A DNA stretch of 64,000 nucleotides from Methanofastidiosum sp. (GCA_035362715.1 DAOSDU010000007.1:36896-100895), one strand, 5' to 3'. Shown: positions 32,240-41,484, counted from the first letter of the stretch. Translations and numbers: made by a program. Notes: a model not told the origin generated them from the letters alone.

Positions 32240-34054
32240 TTAACGACCTCCAACGCCGCCTCCACCGAAGCCACCGCCACCACCAAATCCGCCTCCGCCT
32301 CCAAATCCTCCACTACCGCCACCGCCACTGCTGGGGGGCGCGTAGGATGAAATTGGAATAAAAGACCTATTTATCGCATGGTAAGGAACTACATTTACGT
32401 CTTGTATGTTTACATTCAGAGCTTTCATTGCAGCTTCTACTTTATCCCCTACTCCAAGTGCAGTTCCATATACAAGCCATTCTCCCCACATGAGGATATC
32501 ATCTGGAGAATATTTTCTCATCAATGCGAGGTCGGATAAGAACTTAGTAAAAGCATCCCATTCAAGTTTTTCTTTATAGCTGTCATTTTTCCATAACCCA
32601 AATAGTGTTGTTGGAAATGCCATAGCGATTATAGATTGGATAACAATTATTATGGAAGCAATAAGAGAACTTGATGCATTAGTTGCAAAAGGTATGAATA
32701 TGAGCATAATAATAGAAATGACTACAAAGAGTATCCCAAAAAGCAATACTGGGAGAGGTCTAGTTCTTCCCTCAACTATATAGTTTTTAATAATCATTCT
32801 GTCAGTAGATTTCACATTTGTAATGCCGTTTAGGGATGATTGATAGCTTAACATAGTTTTTTGGTTCATAACATCCTTTCTTGCACTCTTAGCTAGGGAG
32901 GATATTGTTTCAGTATCAACAACTCCATCAGACCCTACTTTTTCAATAAACTCAATTACCTTAGTTTCAAAATGATCTAGGTCAGTTTTATCTTTGAGTT
33001 TAATTGTGATATATTTTGGATTCTCCTTCTCTTTTATCTCAATTTTATGTCTTTTATGAAGGTCCAAAAGTGTTGCGTAGAAAGCATTCATATCAAAAGT
33101 ATTTGCCTCACCTTTAAACAGAAGATTGACTACCCAAGGTTTCAATTTATCGTTAGGAACAAAGCTCAAAAATTCCGGCACTGTAAAGCTTTTTTCTTTT
33201 CCACGTCTGTAATAAATATATAAGAATATGAATGGAACTATTATAAGCAGTAGACTTGTTAAGGCGTAAAGAAACTTTGCCGCATAAAATGGTACAGTAT
33301 AGAGTAAATTAGCCATTTCTGTTTTCTGTCTAACTCCACTTATATTTTCTGGGAAACCGTTTATGGTATTAATATATTCTGGCTTTAAGAGAAGTTCGAT
33401 TTCTAAAAGTTCATTCTCTGGAGAAGTTCCAGTAATAATAATATAGTTTTGATCTTCTGAAACTTTTAAATTAGGTGGATGTGGATAGACTTTTACTATA
33501 CTTTCTTTTGCAATCATTATCTTAAAATTTTTTATTGGTATATGTTCTCTCTGGAGTTTTAGATTCAAATGACTGACTTCACTATCGTATTGAATAGGTG
33601 GGTGAAGGATGTAAGTGTATTCTATCTCATACTTGCCTTTATTAAAGTATGAAGGATTGTATGCGCCCACTTCATTTGTATACGCCAAAGAGTCTATGGT
33701 ATAACTGTGGGATTCATCTCCAAATAATCTCACATCACCTTTGTAATCTTTAGCATAACCGATAGTTCCAGAAGGATACTTTACGTTTACAAATTCAATA
33801 TAGGACCTTCCAAGTCTTTCAAATGAAAGCATGTCATCCCAGTATCTGAAAAGCATCCTATACTGCCCAGAATTTTTTACTTCGTATGTATATCTCTCAG
33901 ATAAAGTGCCATCTGAAAGAAAAGTAACCTCATAGTTATCCACTACGAGGTCGCCCTCAAAAATGATTGGGCCTTTAGGCAGTAGCAATAGTGCAGTTGC
34001 GCCTATCAAAAGCGTAACTAGCACTAGTACTGTAATCTGTTTTGATTCAGCCAT
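32240..34054 (-). CDS. DUF2207 membrane protein with Gly-rich tail
   Basis: 604 residues. N-terminal signal/anchor (ITVLVLVTLLIGATALLLL), a long extracytoplasmic DUF2207 domain, a span with FLYALTSLLLIIVPFIFLYI, a cytoplasmic winged-helix-like part (FLSFVPNDKLKPWVVNLLF), two more spans near residues 440-495, and a C-terminal tail of GGGG/GGFGG repeats. DUF2207 proteins usually pair with LemA, as here (11 bp between the stop of lemA and this ATG). Function unknown; thought to be a surface or envelope complex. Confidence 0.88.
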   Translation of the reverse strand: MAESKQITVLVLVTLLIGATALLLLPKGPIIFEGDLVVDNYEVTFLSDGTLSERYTYEVKNSGQYRMLFRYWDDMLSFERLGRSYIEFVNVKYPSGTIGYAKDYKGDVRLFGDESHSYTIDSLAYTNEVGAYNPSYFNKGKYEIEYTYILHPPIQYDSEVSHLNLKLQREHIPIKNFKIMIAKESIVKVYPHPPNLKVSEDQNYIIITGTSPENELLEIELLLKPEYINTINGFPENISGVRQKTEMANLLYTVPFYAAKFLYALTSLLLIIVPFIFLYIYYRRGKEKSFTVPEFLSFVPNDKLKPWVVNLLFKGEANTFDMNAFYATLLDLHKRHKIEIKEKENPKYITIKLKDKTDLDHFETKVIEFIEKVGSDGVVDTETISSLAKSARKDVMNQKTMLSYQSSLNGITNVKSTDRMIIKNYIVEGRTRPLPVLLFGILFVVISIIMLIFIPFATNASSSLIASIIIVIQSIIAMAFPTTLFGLWKNDSYKEKLEWDAFTKFLSDLALMRKYSPDDILMWGEWLVYGTALGVGDKVEAAMKALNVNIQDVNVVPYHAINRSFIPISSYAPPSSGGGGSGGFGGGGGFGGGGGFGGGGVGGR

Positions 34055-34065
34055 ATTTCCATCTT

Positions 34066-34629
34066 CTAAAACTCAATTTTTGGCCTTGTTTCAATAGCCT
34101 CTTCAAATTTAAGGTATTCTAGTTTTATGAGTCCGATGATTCTTCCAACTATGTTTGAGGGTATTGTATCAAGCATAGTGTTAAACTGTTGGGCTATGTT
34201 ATTGTAGGTATACCTTTGTCTTGCAATTTCATCTTCTACAGTTTTTACTGATTCCATTAGGTTAACTACTGTAGTTGAAGTTTTAAGATCTGGATAGTTT
34301 TCTGCTACTGCAATAAGTCTTCCCAATATGCCCGCACTTTGACGATCAATTTCACTTATTGCCTCAGGAGAAGCGCTTCCAATACTTGCACGGTATTTTG
34401 TAATATTCTCCAATGTTTCTTTCTCAAACTTTGCGTAACTCTTTACAGCACCCAATAGCTGGTCAATCATATCAAGACGCTTTTTTAGGGCGACTCTTAT
34501 CTGCCCAAGAGTTGCTTCAGCTGAATTCTTCAATGCAAAAAATCTGTTGTAGATGCCAACAAATATCCCAATAAGACCAATTGCTATAACAACTACAACT
34601 CCAAGTATTAACAAAATTGATAAGTCCAT
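34066..34629 (-). CDS. lemA: LemA family protein
   Basis: 187 residues from the ATG at 34629 (MDLSILLILGVVVVIAIGLI), which has GGAGA upstream; a longer frame to 34698 adds an unlikely basic leader. One N-terminal membrane helix, then the helical LemA domain with YNRFFALKNSAEATLGQIRV and ENYPDLKTSTTVVNLMESV. Partner of the downstream DUF2207 protein. Confidence 0.92.
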   Translation of the reverse strand: MDLSILLILGVVVVIAIGLIGIFVGIYNRFFALKNSAEATLGQIRVALKKRLDMIDQLLGAVKSYAKFEKETLENITKYRASIGSASPEAISEIDRQSAGILGRLIAVAENYPDLKTSTTVVNLMESVKTVEDEIARQRYTYNNIAQQFNTMLDTIPSNIVGRIIGLIKLEYLKFEEAIETRPKIEF

Positions 34630-34711
34630 AAAATCTCCAACTACACTTTGATTATGGTATTTAAGTATCTTTCGGAGAATAATTCTTAGTAATTTCAAAA
34701 AATAGAACGGA

Positions 34712-35818
34712 TTATGGTATTATTTCAGGCCCAAAATATTTTTCATATTCAAAGTCTTTGTAGCTGATTAGCTCTTTGTCAATAAGTTCTTTAATTTCAG
34801 GCATTTTATTTTTTAGCTCTATTACAAGATGTTTAATTGTATTACATATTAATGCATTTCCATCTTCTGGCCATAATTTTAGGTGCTGCCAGTAGAGGCA
34901 TCTCCCGCCACAAATATTCTTAATCTCACAATTCTTGCATCTTTCTGCCATTGGAAATTTTTTTAATTCTGTGGGGTCAGAATCTAAATCACCACAAACA
35001 AAATCTTGAATCCAAGTCATGATTGGGCAAGCCACCAATTTTCCATCTGTGCGTATAGCATACCCACTATGGCCTGCACCACATCTTAGAAATGTTTTCT
35101 CGCCTTTGAGAAGGCTCTCAACTATTCCAATGAATGGATAAAGTTTTAGGACTTTTTGAGTCCTCATCTGACTTACCCAATAATCGATAAGCTTTGTGAT
35201 AGAACTGTTGTATTCTTTTACAAATAAACTAAATTTTTCTTTATCATAATCATATGCGTAAAAGCCTGCATCTATCTGCCAATGGACGGATGAAAAGCCA
35301 CTATCAATCAAATGTAAGACTTGTTCAAAAATATCTGGTGATTCTGGGTTTAAAGTCATCCTGCCAATAATCTCTCCAGAATAACCTTTTTCTTCTATTT
35401 CTGAAATATTCTTCATTACTAAGTTGTAAGTTCCTTTACCTCTATTCGAATCAGTTCTCTCTTTATCGCCATCAATAGAAACTAAAATCCTACCAATTTT
35501 ATCTAGATATTCTATCGGAAGTTTGTCCAAAAGCTTTCCGTTCGTCTGCATTCTAAAAGGCACATCAATATTATCAATGATTTCCTTGATTTTATTTATT
35601 TGGAGGAGAGGTTCCCCTCCATAGAAGATAATTACAGGATTTTTATCCTTATTAATAAATTTCTTAAGAGCATTCACATCGATTTCGCTAGATTCAGGTG
35701 CAGATAAATCAAGAGTGACTTTTTGTTCAATATCTGCATCAAAATCATTCATTGATTTTTCGTAACAGTATCTGCACTGTGAATTGCATTTCGTTGTCAG
35801 TATGATGTGATAATGCAT
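34712..35818 (-). CDS. Radical SAM/SPASM protein
   Basis: 368 residues. N-terminal radical SAM motif CNSQCRYC (CX3CX2C) within IILTTKCNSQCRYCYEKS, a GGEPLLQ motif, and a C-terminal SPASM domain with CGAGHSGYAIRTDGKLVACP, CKNCEIKNICGGRCLYW and a last CNT cysteine. SPASM enzymes modify peptides or activate sulfatases and quinone-protein enzymes. It may belong to the archaeal group typified by AF0577. No obvious peptide substrate is encoded next to it, though the Gly-rich DUF2207 tail is close by. Confidence 0.88.
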   Translation of the reverse strand: MHYHIILTTKCNSQCRYCYEKSMNDFDADIEQKVTLDLSAPESSEIDVNALKKFINKDKNPVIIFYGGEPLLQINKIKEIIDNIDVPFRMQTNGKLLDKLPIEYLDKIGRILVSIDGDKERTDSNRGKGTYNLVMKNISEIEEKGYSGEIIGRMTLNPESPDIFEQVLHLIDSGFSSVHWQIDAGFYAYDYDKEKFSLFVKEYNSSITKLIDYWVSQMRTQKVLKLYPFIGIVESLLKGEKTFLRCGAGHSGYAIRTDGKLVACPIMTWIQDFVCGDLDSDPTELKKFPMAERCKNCEIKNICGGRCLYWQHLKLWPEDGNALICNTIKHLVIELKNKMPEIKELIDKELISYKDFEYEKYFGPEIIP

Positions 35819-35940
35819 AGGTCAAATCTTAATTAATTCGTTTAAATTACTAATGTATACAAAATTATAAGGATAATATTCACGTTAATTTTATAATGAA
35901 TGTTTCTACTAATAAATAAAGATATCATAACAGTGTTAGC

Positions 35941-37305
35941 ATGAGTAGAAAAAATTCAAGAATCAATATAAAGAAAATAGTTCCATTAGGATTACTTAAC
36001 AAAATCAATCGAAATCAATTTGGGTATAAGAGTCTTGGGATTATATTTTTCTTTGGATTAATCACTTTTTTAATATGGCTCTTCAACAGGATGGGTGGGA
36101 ATTTTCAATTCTTATTAGTTATTGCTAAAGTATCGGCATTGATTGGAATATGTTTATTATCTTTAACAATTTTTTTATCCCTAAGATGGCATTTCATGGA
36201 ATCATTTTTTGGGGGCCTCGATAAAGTCTACAAAGCTCATCACTTTTTAGGGCAGATTACAATGATTGTGATACTACTGCACCCTCTTTTTTTAATTATC
36301 AGAGTCTTTCCCAACCTGAATTTAATATCAATATACATTGTCCCTGGATTGAATATTCCTTATACGTATGGGATTGTTTCTTTTATCCTCCTTGTTATTC
36401 TTTTGGTATTTACTCTTGTAATAAGGCTACCTTACAAAATCTGGCACCTCACACACAAGTTTATGGGAATCGTTCTAATATTCGCTACCTGGCATGCATT
36501 AGTTGCAGGGCGAGATATAATTCAATATCCAGTACTTAGAATATGGATTCTTATGTTCTCATTAGTCGGAATTATTTCATATTTCTATATGCTATTTTTC
36601 TATCAATTAATTGGCCCTAAAGTAAGGGCCGAAGTTAAAGATGTCAAGATCATGGGGGATATAACTGAAATTAAATTTGAAACACTTGGCAAAAAAATGA
36701 ATTTTAATCCTGGTCAATTTATCTTTATCAAGTTTTTAAATCTTGAAAAATCATTTGAAATATTTCCATTTTCTATATCAAGTTCTACGAATGATGAGTT
36801 GATTAGAATCTCGGCAAAAAAATCAGGAGATTTTACTTCTTATCATCTACCAAAAGTAAATGTTGGGGATAAGGTATATTTATACGGGCCGTATGGTAGA
36901 TTTGGCGAGAAATCTCTTTTTGAAAAAAAGGATATGATATGGATTGCAGGCGGGATAGGAGTAACTCCTTTTCTTAGTATGTTAAAATATAAAGATTTAC
37001 CAAAAAATAATAAGATTGATTTTCTATGGTCCTGTAAAGATGAAACGAATGCAATCTACGATAAGGAAATAAAAGAAATTATCAAAAATAAAAATAACAT
37101 CCGATATAGGATATGGGCCTCAAACGATCTCGGAAGACTTTCTGCACAAGATATAATTCAATTATCAGGTGCCAAAGAGAAAATCACTAATAAATTAATT
37201 TTTATATGTGGCCCCAATGAAATGATGATGGAACTTGCAGATCAATTTATCAAACTGGGCGTTAAACCAAGAAATATAATTTTTGAAGACTTCAATCTTA
37301 TTTAG
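35941..37305 (+). CDS. Ferric-reductase-like flavocytochrome/FNR-type membrane oxidoreductase
   Basis: 454 residues. Six or so membrane spans with heme-ligand histidines in YKAHHFLGQI, ILLHPLFLI and IWHLTHKFMG/ATWHALVAG (ferric reductase transmembrane domain). A C-terminal ferredoxin-reductase module follows: FAD contacts NPGQFIFIKF and FPFSISSS, NAD contact GGIGVTPFLSML and CGPNEMMMEL. Transfers electrons across the membrane, from NAD(P)H; acceptor unknown. Monocistronic with the ATG right after a TATA-rich region. Confidence 0.9.
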   Translation: MSRKNSRINIKKIVPLGLLNKINRNQFGYKSLGIIFFFGLITFLIWLFNRMGGNFQFLLVIAKVSALIGICLLSLTIFLSLRWHFMESFFGGLDKVYKAHHFLGQITMIVILLHPLFLIIRVFPNLNLISIYIVPGLNIPYTYGIVSFILLVILLVFTLVIRLPYKIWHLTHKFMGIVLIFATWHALVAGRDIIQYPVLRIWILMFSLVGIISYFYMLFFYQLIGPKVRAEVKDVKIMGDITEIKFETLGKKMNFNPGQFIFIKFLNLEKSFEIFPFSISSSTNDELIRISAKKSGDFTSYHLPKVNVGDKVYLYGPYGRFGEKSLFEKKDMIWIAGGIGVTPFLSMLKYKDLPKNNKIDFLWSCKDETNAIYDKEIKEIIKNKNNIRYRIWASNDLGRLSAQDIIQLSGAKEKITNKLIFICGPNEMMMELADQFIKLGVKPRNIIFEDFNLI

Positions 37306-37362
37306 GATTTCATGCTAGACGTGGAGACTTTAAATTTTAGTCTTTTTAACTTTTAAACTAAT

Positions 37363-37779
37363 CTAGGAATTATTACAAAAGAATTCTATTATCCATCGCT
37401 TTATTTCGTCTCTAGATTTCCTAAAAGCATTTAATTTATCTTCATTTGTTCCTTCTACACTGGAAGGGTCTTCAAATCTTTTGTGCATGTAATTTTTCGC
37501 ACCAGGAAAAAATGGGCATGTTTCTTTAGCATTATCACAAACTGTAATCACGTAATCAAATTGCATGTTCATAAAATCTTCAGTACTTTTTGAATAATGA
37601 GAGGATATGTCAATTCCTATTTCTTTCAAAGCTTCAATGGAGAATGGATTTATCCTAGTAGGTGCCGAGCCTGCACTATATGCCTCAAAGGCGTTCTCAC
37701 AAATATTATTCAATAGGCCTTCAGCCATTTGTGATCTAGCTGAATTATGTGTGCAAACAAAAAGAACTTTTTTCTTCAT
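37363..37779 (-). CDS. arsC: Arsenate reductase / low-molecular-weight phosphatase family protein
   Basis: 138 residues. P-loop VCTHNSARSQMAEGLLN (CX5R-type with Cys/Arg), D..ITVCDNAKETCPFFPG bearing further cysteines used in thioredoxin-coupled ArsC, and the HKRFEDPSS segment with the general-acid Asp. Reduces arsenate to arsenite; a phosphatase role cannot be excluded. No arsenic efflux genes nearby. Confidence 0.9.
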   Translation of the reverse strand: MKKKVLFVCTHNSARSQMAEGLLNNICENAFEAYSAGSAPTRINPFSIEALKEIGIDISSHYSKSTEDFMNMQFDYVITVCDNAKETCPFFPGAKNYMHKRFEDPSSVEGTNEDKLNAFRKSRDEIKRWIIEFFCNNS

Positions 37780-37877
37780 ATTAATCCAACAATAACTAAT
37801 CTAACTAATGTATTATAAGATTATTCAACGTAAAATATATATTGCTATGAGATGATAATCTTAAGGATCAGTATTAT

Positions 37878-38243
37878 TTATTCAAGGGCCAACTGGCACT
37901 GTTTACAATATGTAGCTGAACACTCAGGATTATCAAATTTCCATTTAAGGCCCCAATCTTTAATTTCTTGAATTATGTGGATAAAATCTTCTCCACTTTC
38001 AGTTAGAGAATACTCACATTTTATTGGTACTTTAGAATTATCTATATTTTTTTTGATAAGTCCTTGATCTTCTAGTTCAGAAAGCCGTAATGAGAGAATT
38101 TTAGGCGTTATTCCTCTTAAACCCCTTTTTAATTCATTAAATCTCTTATCTTTAGTCTCACCTCTATATAACTCTAATAAAATTAGAAGAGACCATTTTT
38201 TGCCCACAATATCAAGTGTTTTGAAAATAGTGCAGTCGATCAT
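37878..38243 (-). CDS. HxlR-family winged-helix regulator
   Basis: 121 residues. CTIFKTLDIVGKKWSLLILL, FNELKRGLRGITPKILSLRL and SELEDQGLIKKNI are HxlR signatures; the N-terminal Cys4 fits the conserved redox cysteine of the family, and the tail CSATYCKQCQ adds three more cysteines. It is transcribed away from the ferredoxin-cupin-cooS genes, with palindromic sites between, so it probably controls both itself and that operon in response to redox or electrophile stress. Confidence 0.9.
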   Translation of the reverse strand: MIDCTIFKTLDIVGKKWSLLILLELYRGETKDKRFNELKRGLRGITPKILSLRLSELEDQGLIKKNIDNSKVPIKCEYSLTESGEDFIHIIQEIKDWGLKWKFDNPECSATYCKQCQLALE

Positions 38244-38258
38244 GGTATCAAACCAGAA

Positions 38259-38299
38259 ACTTACTAGTTTATATAAGTATCTATTATATACTTAGTATA
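38259..38299. promoter_or_regulatory. Divergent hxlR/ferredoxin-cooS promoter with inverted repeats
   Basis: The 76-bp gap contains TTTATATA (38268-38275) as the plus-strand TATA box. It also holds AAGTAT and ATACTT arms around CTATTAT (38275-38293) and the overlapping palindrome TATACT-T-AGTATA (38287-38299), which falls near the expected plus-strand start. A looser pair ACTTA/TAAGT lies at 38259-38278. These suit binding by the dimeric HxlR protein. Confidence 0.5.
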
Positions 38300-38319
38300 G
38301 AAAAGATATTGGTGTTAAA

Positions 38320-39153
38320 ATGGTAAAGAGAGAAATAATCAATATTAATGAGGAAAAATGCAATGGATGTGGGATTTGTGTTCCCAATTGCCCTGAAGGA
38401 GCGCTTCAAATAATAGATGGCAAAGCGAGATTAGTTAGTGATCTATTTTGTGATGGACTTGGAGCCTGCATTGGAAACTGTCCAGAAGGTGCTATATTTG
38501 TTGAAGAAAGAGAAGCTGAAGAATACGATGAAAGAAAAGTAATGCAGAATATAGTAAAACATGGAAAAAATACTATCAAGGCTCATCTTCAGCACTTAAA
38601 GGATCACGGTGCAGATAAATATCTAAAACAGGCAAAAGATTTCCTTGAAGAGAAAGGTATAGAAAATCCTATTAAGGAAGAAAGTCATCTACATAGGACA
38701 TCTTGTCCAGGTTCAAAAATTATGGAATTCTCAAAAGAAGAAAATAAAGTAAATGAGACAGGAAAGAGGTCCTCTCAACTTAGACAATGGCCAATTCAAC
38801 TTCATCTGGTCTCACCAAATGCACCTTATTTTCTTGGCAAGGATGTTTTACTTGCCGCAGATTGTACAGCCTTCTCGATAGGTGATTTTCACAAAGATTT
38901 CCTTAAGGGTAAGACATTAGTAATAGCATGCCCAAAACTTGATTCAAATAGAGATGTCTATGTAGAGAAAATAAAAAAGATGATAGATGAGGCAAAGATT
39001 AACACATTAACAGTTTTAGTAATGGAAGTCCCGTGTTGCTCTGGTCTTCTTCAAATAGCCAAGAAGGCTTTAGATAGTGCAACTCGAAAGATTCCGATAA
39101 AATTAATAGTAGTTGGGATCAAAGGAGATGTAATAAAGGAGGAATGGATATAA
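38320..39153 (+). CDS. Dicluster ferredoxin-type protein with Cys-rich C-terminal domain
   Basis: 277 residues. The N-terminal 2[4Fe-4S] domain has CNGCGICVPNCPEGA and, with a variant second motif, CDGLGACIGNCPEGA. After a charged linker come HRTSCPGSKIMEF and a C-terminal alpha/beta domain with AADCTAFSIGDFH, VIACPKLD and EVPCCSGL. This architecture is common in anaerobes next to cupins and hybrid-cluster or CODH-type proteins, and is assumed to pass electrons. Its stop (TAATG) overlaps the cupin ATG at 39153. Confidence 0.85.
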   Translation: MVKREIININEEKCNGCGICVPNCPEGALQIIDGKARLVSDLFCDGLGACIGNCPEGAIFVEEREAEEYDERKVMQNIVKHGKNTIKAHLQHLKDHGADKYLKQAKDFLEEKGIENPIKEESHLHRTSCPGSKIMEFSKEENKVNETGKRSSQLRQWPIQLHLVSPNAPYFLGKDVLLAADCTAFSIGDFHKDFLKGKTLVIACPKLDSNRDVYVEKIKKMIDEAKINTLTVLVMEVPCCSGLLQIAKKALDSATRKIPIKLIVVGIKGDVIKEEWI

Positions 39154-39464
39154 TGGAGAAAGGATTTTGGAAAGATTTGAACAAAACTATGCAGTTTCCA
39201 AAAGAGGGCATTTTTAGTACTGTATTGGCATTGTCCAAAACATACAACTATACATTGATGTGTCTATCTGCTGGGACAAATATAGACACACATACTTCAA
39301 CTAAGGCGGGGATTGTACAAGTTTTAAGTGGAACAGGTACCTTTACACTTGTTGATGAAGAGATTGAAATGACCCCGGGGGTATTTATTTTCATGCCTAA
39401 GAATGCACCCCATTCTCTCAAAGCTAAGGATAATCTGGCAATATTATTGGGTTTAACAGATTAA
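39153..39464 (+). CDS. Small cupin-domain protein
   Basis: 103 residues from the ATG at 39153 (TAATG overlap); an in-frame ATG at 39144 is too close to GGAGG (39138-39142). Cupin motifs: DTHTSTKAGIVQVLSGTGTF and PGVFIFMPKNAPHSL, with few of the metal-binding His retained (His in DTHTS and APHSL). Second gene of the ferredoxin-cupin-cooS group; function unknown, perhaps a sensor or metal-handling accessory. Confidence 0.85.
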   Translation: MEKGFWKDLNKTMQFPKEGIFSTVLALSKTYNYTLMCLSAGTNIDTHTSTKAGIVQVLSGTGTFTLVDEEIEMTPGVFIFMPKNAPHSLKAKDNLAILLGLTD

Positions 39465-39487
39465 TTTATTTTTCCTTTTTGTAAAGA

Positions 39488-39500
39488 AAACCTATATATA
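39488..39500 (+). promoter_or_regulatory. Internal promoter before cooS
   Basis: AAAACCTATATATAATAA gives a strong TATA box about 40 bases before the cooS ATG, so cooS can be transcribed separately from the ferredoxin-cupin pair. GAGGAG sits just before the ATG. Confidence 0.45.
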
Positions 39501-39533
39501 ATAATAAAACAAAGATATTTGCGAGGAGTAAAA

Positions 39534-41438
39534 ATGGAAGGCGATAGAGTATCTCATCATGAATCTGTAAAAAAAATGTATAAGAAAATTAAAGATGACA
39601 ATATAACAAATATTTGGGATAGATACGAGGCTCAAGGATTTGGGGGAGACCCAGATAAAAGATGTCCTTTCTGCCAAGGTGGAGTTCGATGTGACCTTTG
39701 CTCAAATGGTCCATGTCGTTCTGACGCCTCAATTGATAAAAGAGGGGTCTGTGGGATTACCGCAGATGGCATGGCAATGAGAATGATGCTTTTGAGGAAT
39801 GTATTGGGTACTTCGACTTACCATTATCACACCGAACAAACAATAAAAACTCTAAGGGCAACTGCCAAAGGCGAAACTCCTTTTCAAATAAAAGAGCCAG
39901 AAAAATTAAAATCATTTGCTAAACGACTTGGAGTGGATACAAGTGGAAGCATTAACGAAATTGCTTTAAGATTTTGTGATTTTGTTGAAGAGGACTTTAA
40001 TAGAAAATATTCTGAGCAAAGCAAAATTGTAGAAATATTAGCTCCGCCAGAGAGAAAAAATGCATGGAAAAAACTTGGGATATTTCCAGGGGGCGTCCAT
40101 GGAGAAATGATGTTTGCCACGAGCTCATGTTTAACAAATGTAGATGGATACTATGTAAGTTTAGCCTTAAAAGCAATGAGAATTGGAATAGCCATGGCTT
40201 ACCAAAGTCAAATCATAAATGAGTTTACTCAAGACATTCTTTTTGGGATTCCAAGACCTCATAAAATGAGGGTAGATCTGGGAATTTTAGATCCAGACTA
40301 TGTTAACGTTTTACCCAACGGCCATGAACCCTTCTTGGGATTTGCAATGATTCAGCTTGCAAGAAAAGAGGAATGGCAGCAGAAGGCAAAGGCTGTAGGT
40401 GCCAAAGGTCTAAGAATAATAGCAAATATTGAAACAGGCCAAGAAATAATCCAGAGGTGGGAGATGGACGATGTTTTCTATGGATTCACTGGCAACTGGA
40501 TTATGCAGGAAGCAGTAATGGCAAGTGGTTGCATTGATATATTTGTGGCAGATATGAACTGTTCAATGCCTATTGACCCGATATATGCGAAGAAATACAA
40601 ATTCAAATTAGTACCTGCAAGCGAAGTTGTAGCATTTGAAGGCATTACTGAAAGAATGGATTATCTCCCAAATGAAGCAGAGAATCAGGCTGCATCACTT
40701 TTACAAATGGCAATTGACAACTTCAAGGAGAGAAGGAGTTCAATTGATCCAGTTGTAGGCCTCCCAACGAAAGAAGCTATAGTTGGATTTTCAACTGAAA
40801 GTATAGTTGAAGCATTAGGTGGAACAATTGAACCTCTATTAAATGCAATTAAAGATGGTACAATAAGGGGTGTCGCTGGAATGGTTTCATGCACTTCTTT
40901 GAGGGATTCAGGCCAGGACGTTCACACAATAAAAATGGTAACTGAGTTGATAAAGAGGGATATACTAGTTTTATCTCTTGGTTGTGGAAATGCTGCGGTA
41001 CAGGTTGGTGGGCTCTGTAGCTTAGAGGCTAAAGACAAGGCAGGCCCAGGACTAAAGAAAATATGTACTCTCTTGAATATCCCTCCAGTATTAAGTTATG
41101 GAACATGTACTGACACAGGAAGGCTTGCAGATTTAATTGGTGTAATTTCTAAGGCTTTAGGAGATGTACCTGTACCAGATTTACCCGTTGCTGCAGTTGC
41201 ACCAGAATATATGGAGCAGAAGGCAACTATAGATGCGATATTTGCATTGGCATTTGGATTATATACCTATGTCAACCCAGTTCCTCCTGTAACAGGTGGC
41301 CCAAATCTTGTAAAACTTTTGACCGTCGACTGCAAAGATATTACAGGCGGGATATTAAACGTTGAGAAAGATCCGATTAAAGCATCTGACGCAATCCTTT
41401 CTCACATTGAATCGAATAGAAGAAAACTAGGGATATAA
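39534..41438 (+). CDS. CooS-like Ni-carbon monoxide dehydrogenase with altered C-cluster site
   Basis: 634 residues from the ATG at 39534. N-terminal B/D-cluster cysteines: Cys44, Cys47, Cys53, Cys56, Cys61 and Cys73 (CPFCQGGVRCDLCSNGPC, then GVCG); the usual CC pair is RC, with an extra Cys47. C-cluster ligands present: His264 (NGHEP), Cys343 (ADMNCSM), Cys453 (VSCTS), Cys484 (SLGCGN) and Cys525 (YGTCTD). The loop normally reading G(I/V)CCTGNE is ANIETGQE (297-304), so the cysteine matching Cys295 of Carboxydothermus CODH-II is missing. The fold is clearly CooS, but CO oxidation is uncertain. No cooF or accessory cooC is adjacent. Confidence 0.9.
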   Translation: MEGDRVSHHESVKKMYKKIKDDNITNIWDRYEAQGFGGDPDKRCPFCQGGVRCDLCSNGPCRSDASIDKRGVCGITADGMAMRMMLLRNVLGTSTYHYHTEQTIKTLRATAKGETPFQIKEPEKLKSFAKRLGVDTSGSINEIALRFCDFVEEDFNRKYSEQSKIVEILAPPERKNAWKKLGIFPGGVHGEMMFATSSCLTNVDGYYVSLALKAMRIGIAMAYQSQIINEFTQDILFGIPRPHKMRVDLGILDPDYVNVLPNGHEPFLGFAMIQLARKEEWQQKAKAVGAKGLRIIANIETGQEIIQRWEMDDVFYGFTGNWIMQEAVMASGCIDIFVADMNCSMPIDPIYAKKYKFKLVPASEVVAFEGITERMDYLPNEAENQAASLLQMAIDNFKERRSSIDPVVGLPTKEAIVGFSTESIVEALGGTIEPLLNAIKDGTIRGVAGMVSCTSLRDSGQDVHTIKMVTELIKRDILVLSLGCGNAAVQVGGLCSLEAKDKAGPGLKKICTLLNIPPVLSYGTCTDTGRLADLIGVISKALGDVPVPDLPVAAVAPEYMEQKATIDAIFALAFGLYTYVNPVPPVTGGPNLVKLLTVDCKDITGGILNVEKDPIKASDAILSHIESNRRKLGI

Positions 41439-41484
41439 CATTAAATACTAAAATTTTTATATTTAATTATCCTTTTATTTTTGG

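Noticed and set aside
32240..32340. Gly-rich repeat as a separate small gene
   Set aside because: The repeat is in frame at the C-terminus of the DUF2207 protein.
34630..34698. Longer start for LemA
   Set aside because: The added residues are a basic leader unlike the family; an ATG with GGAGA upstream starts the normal helix.
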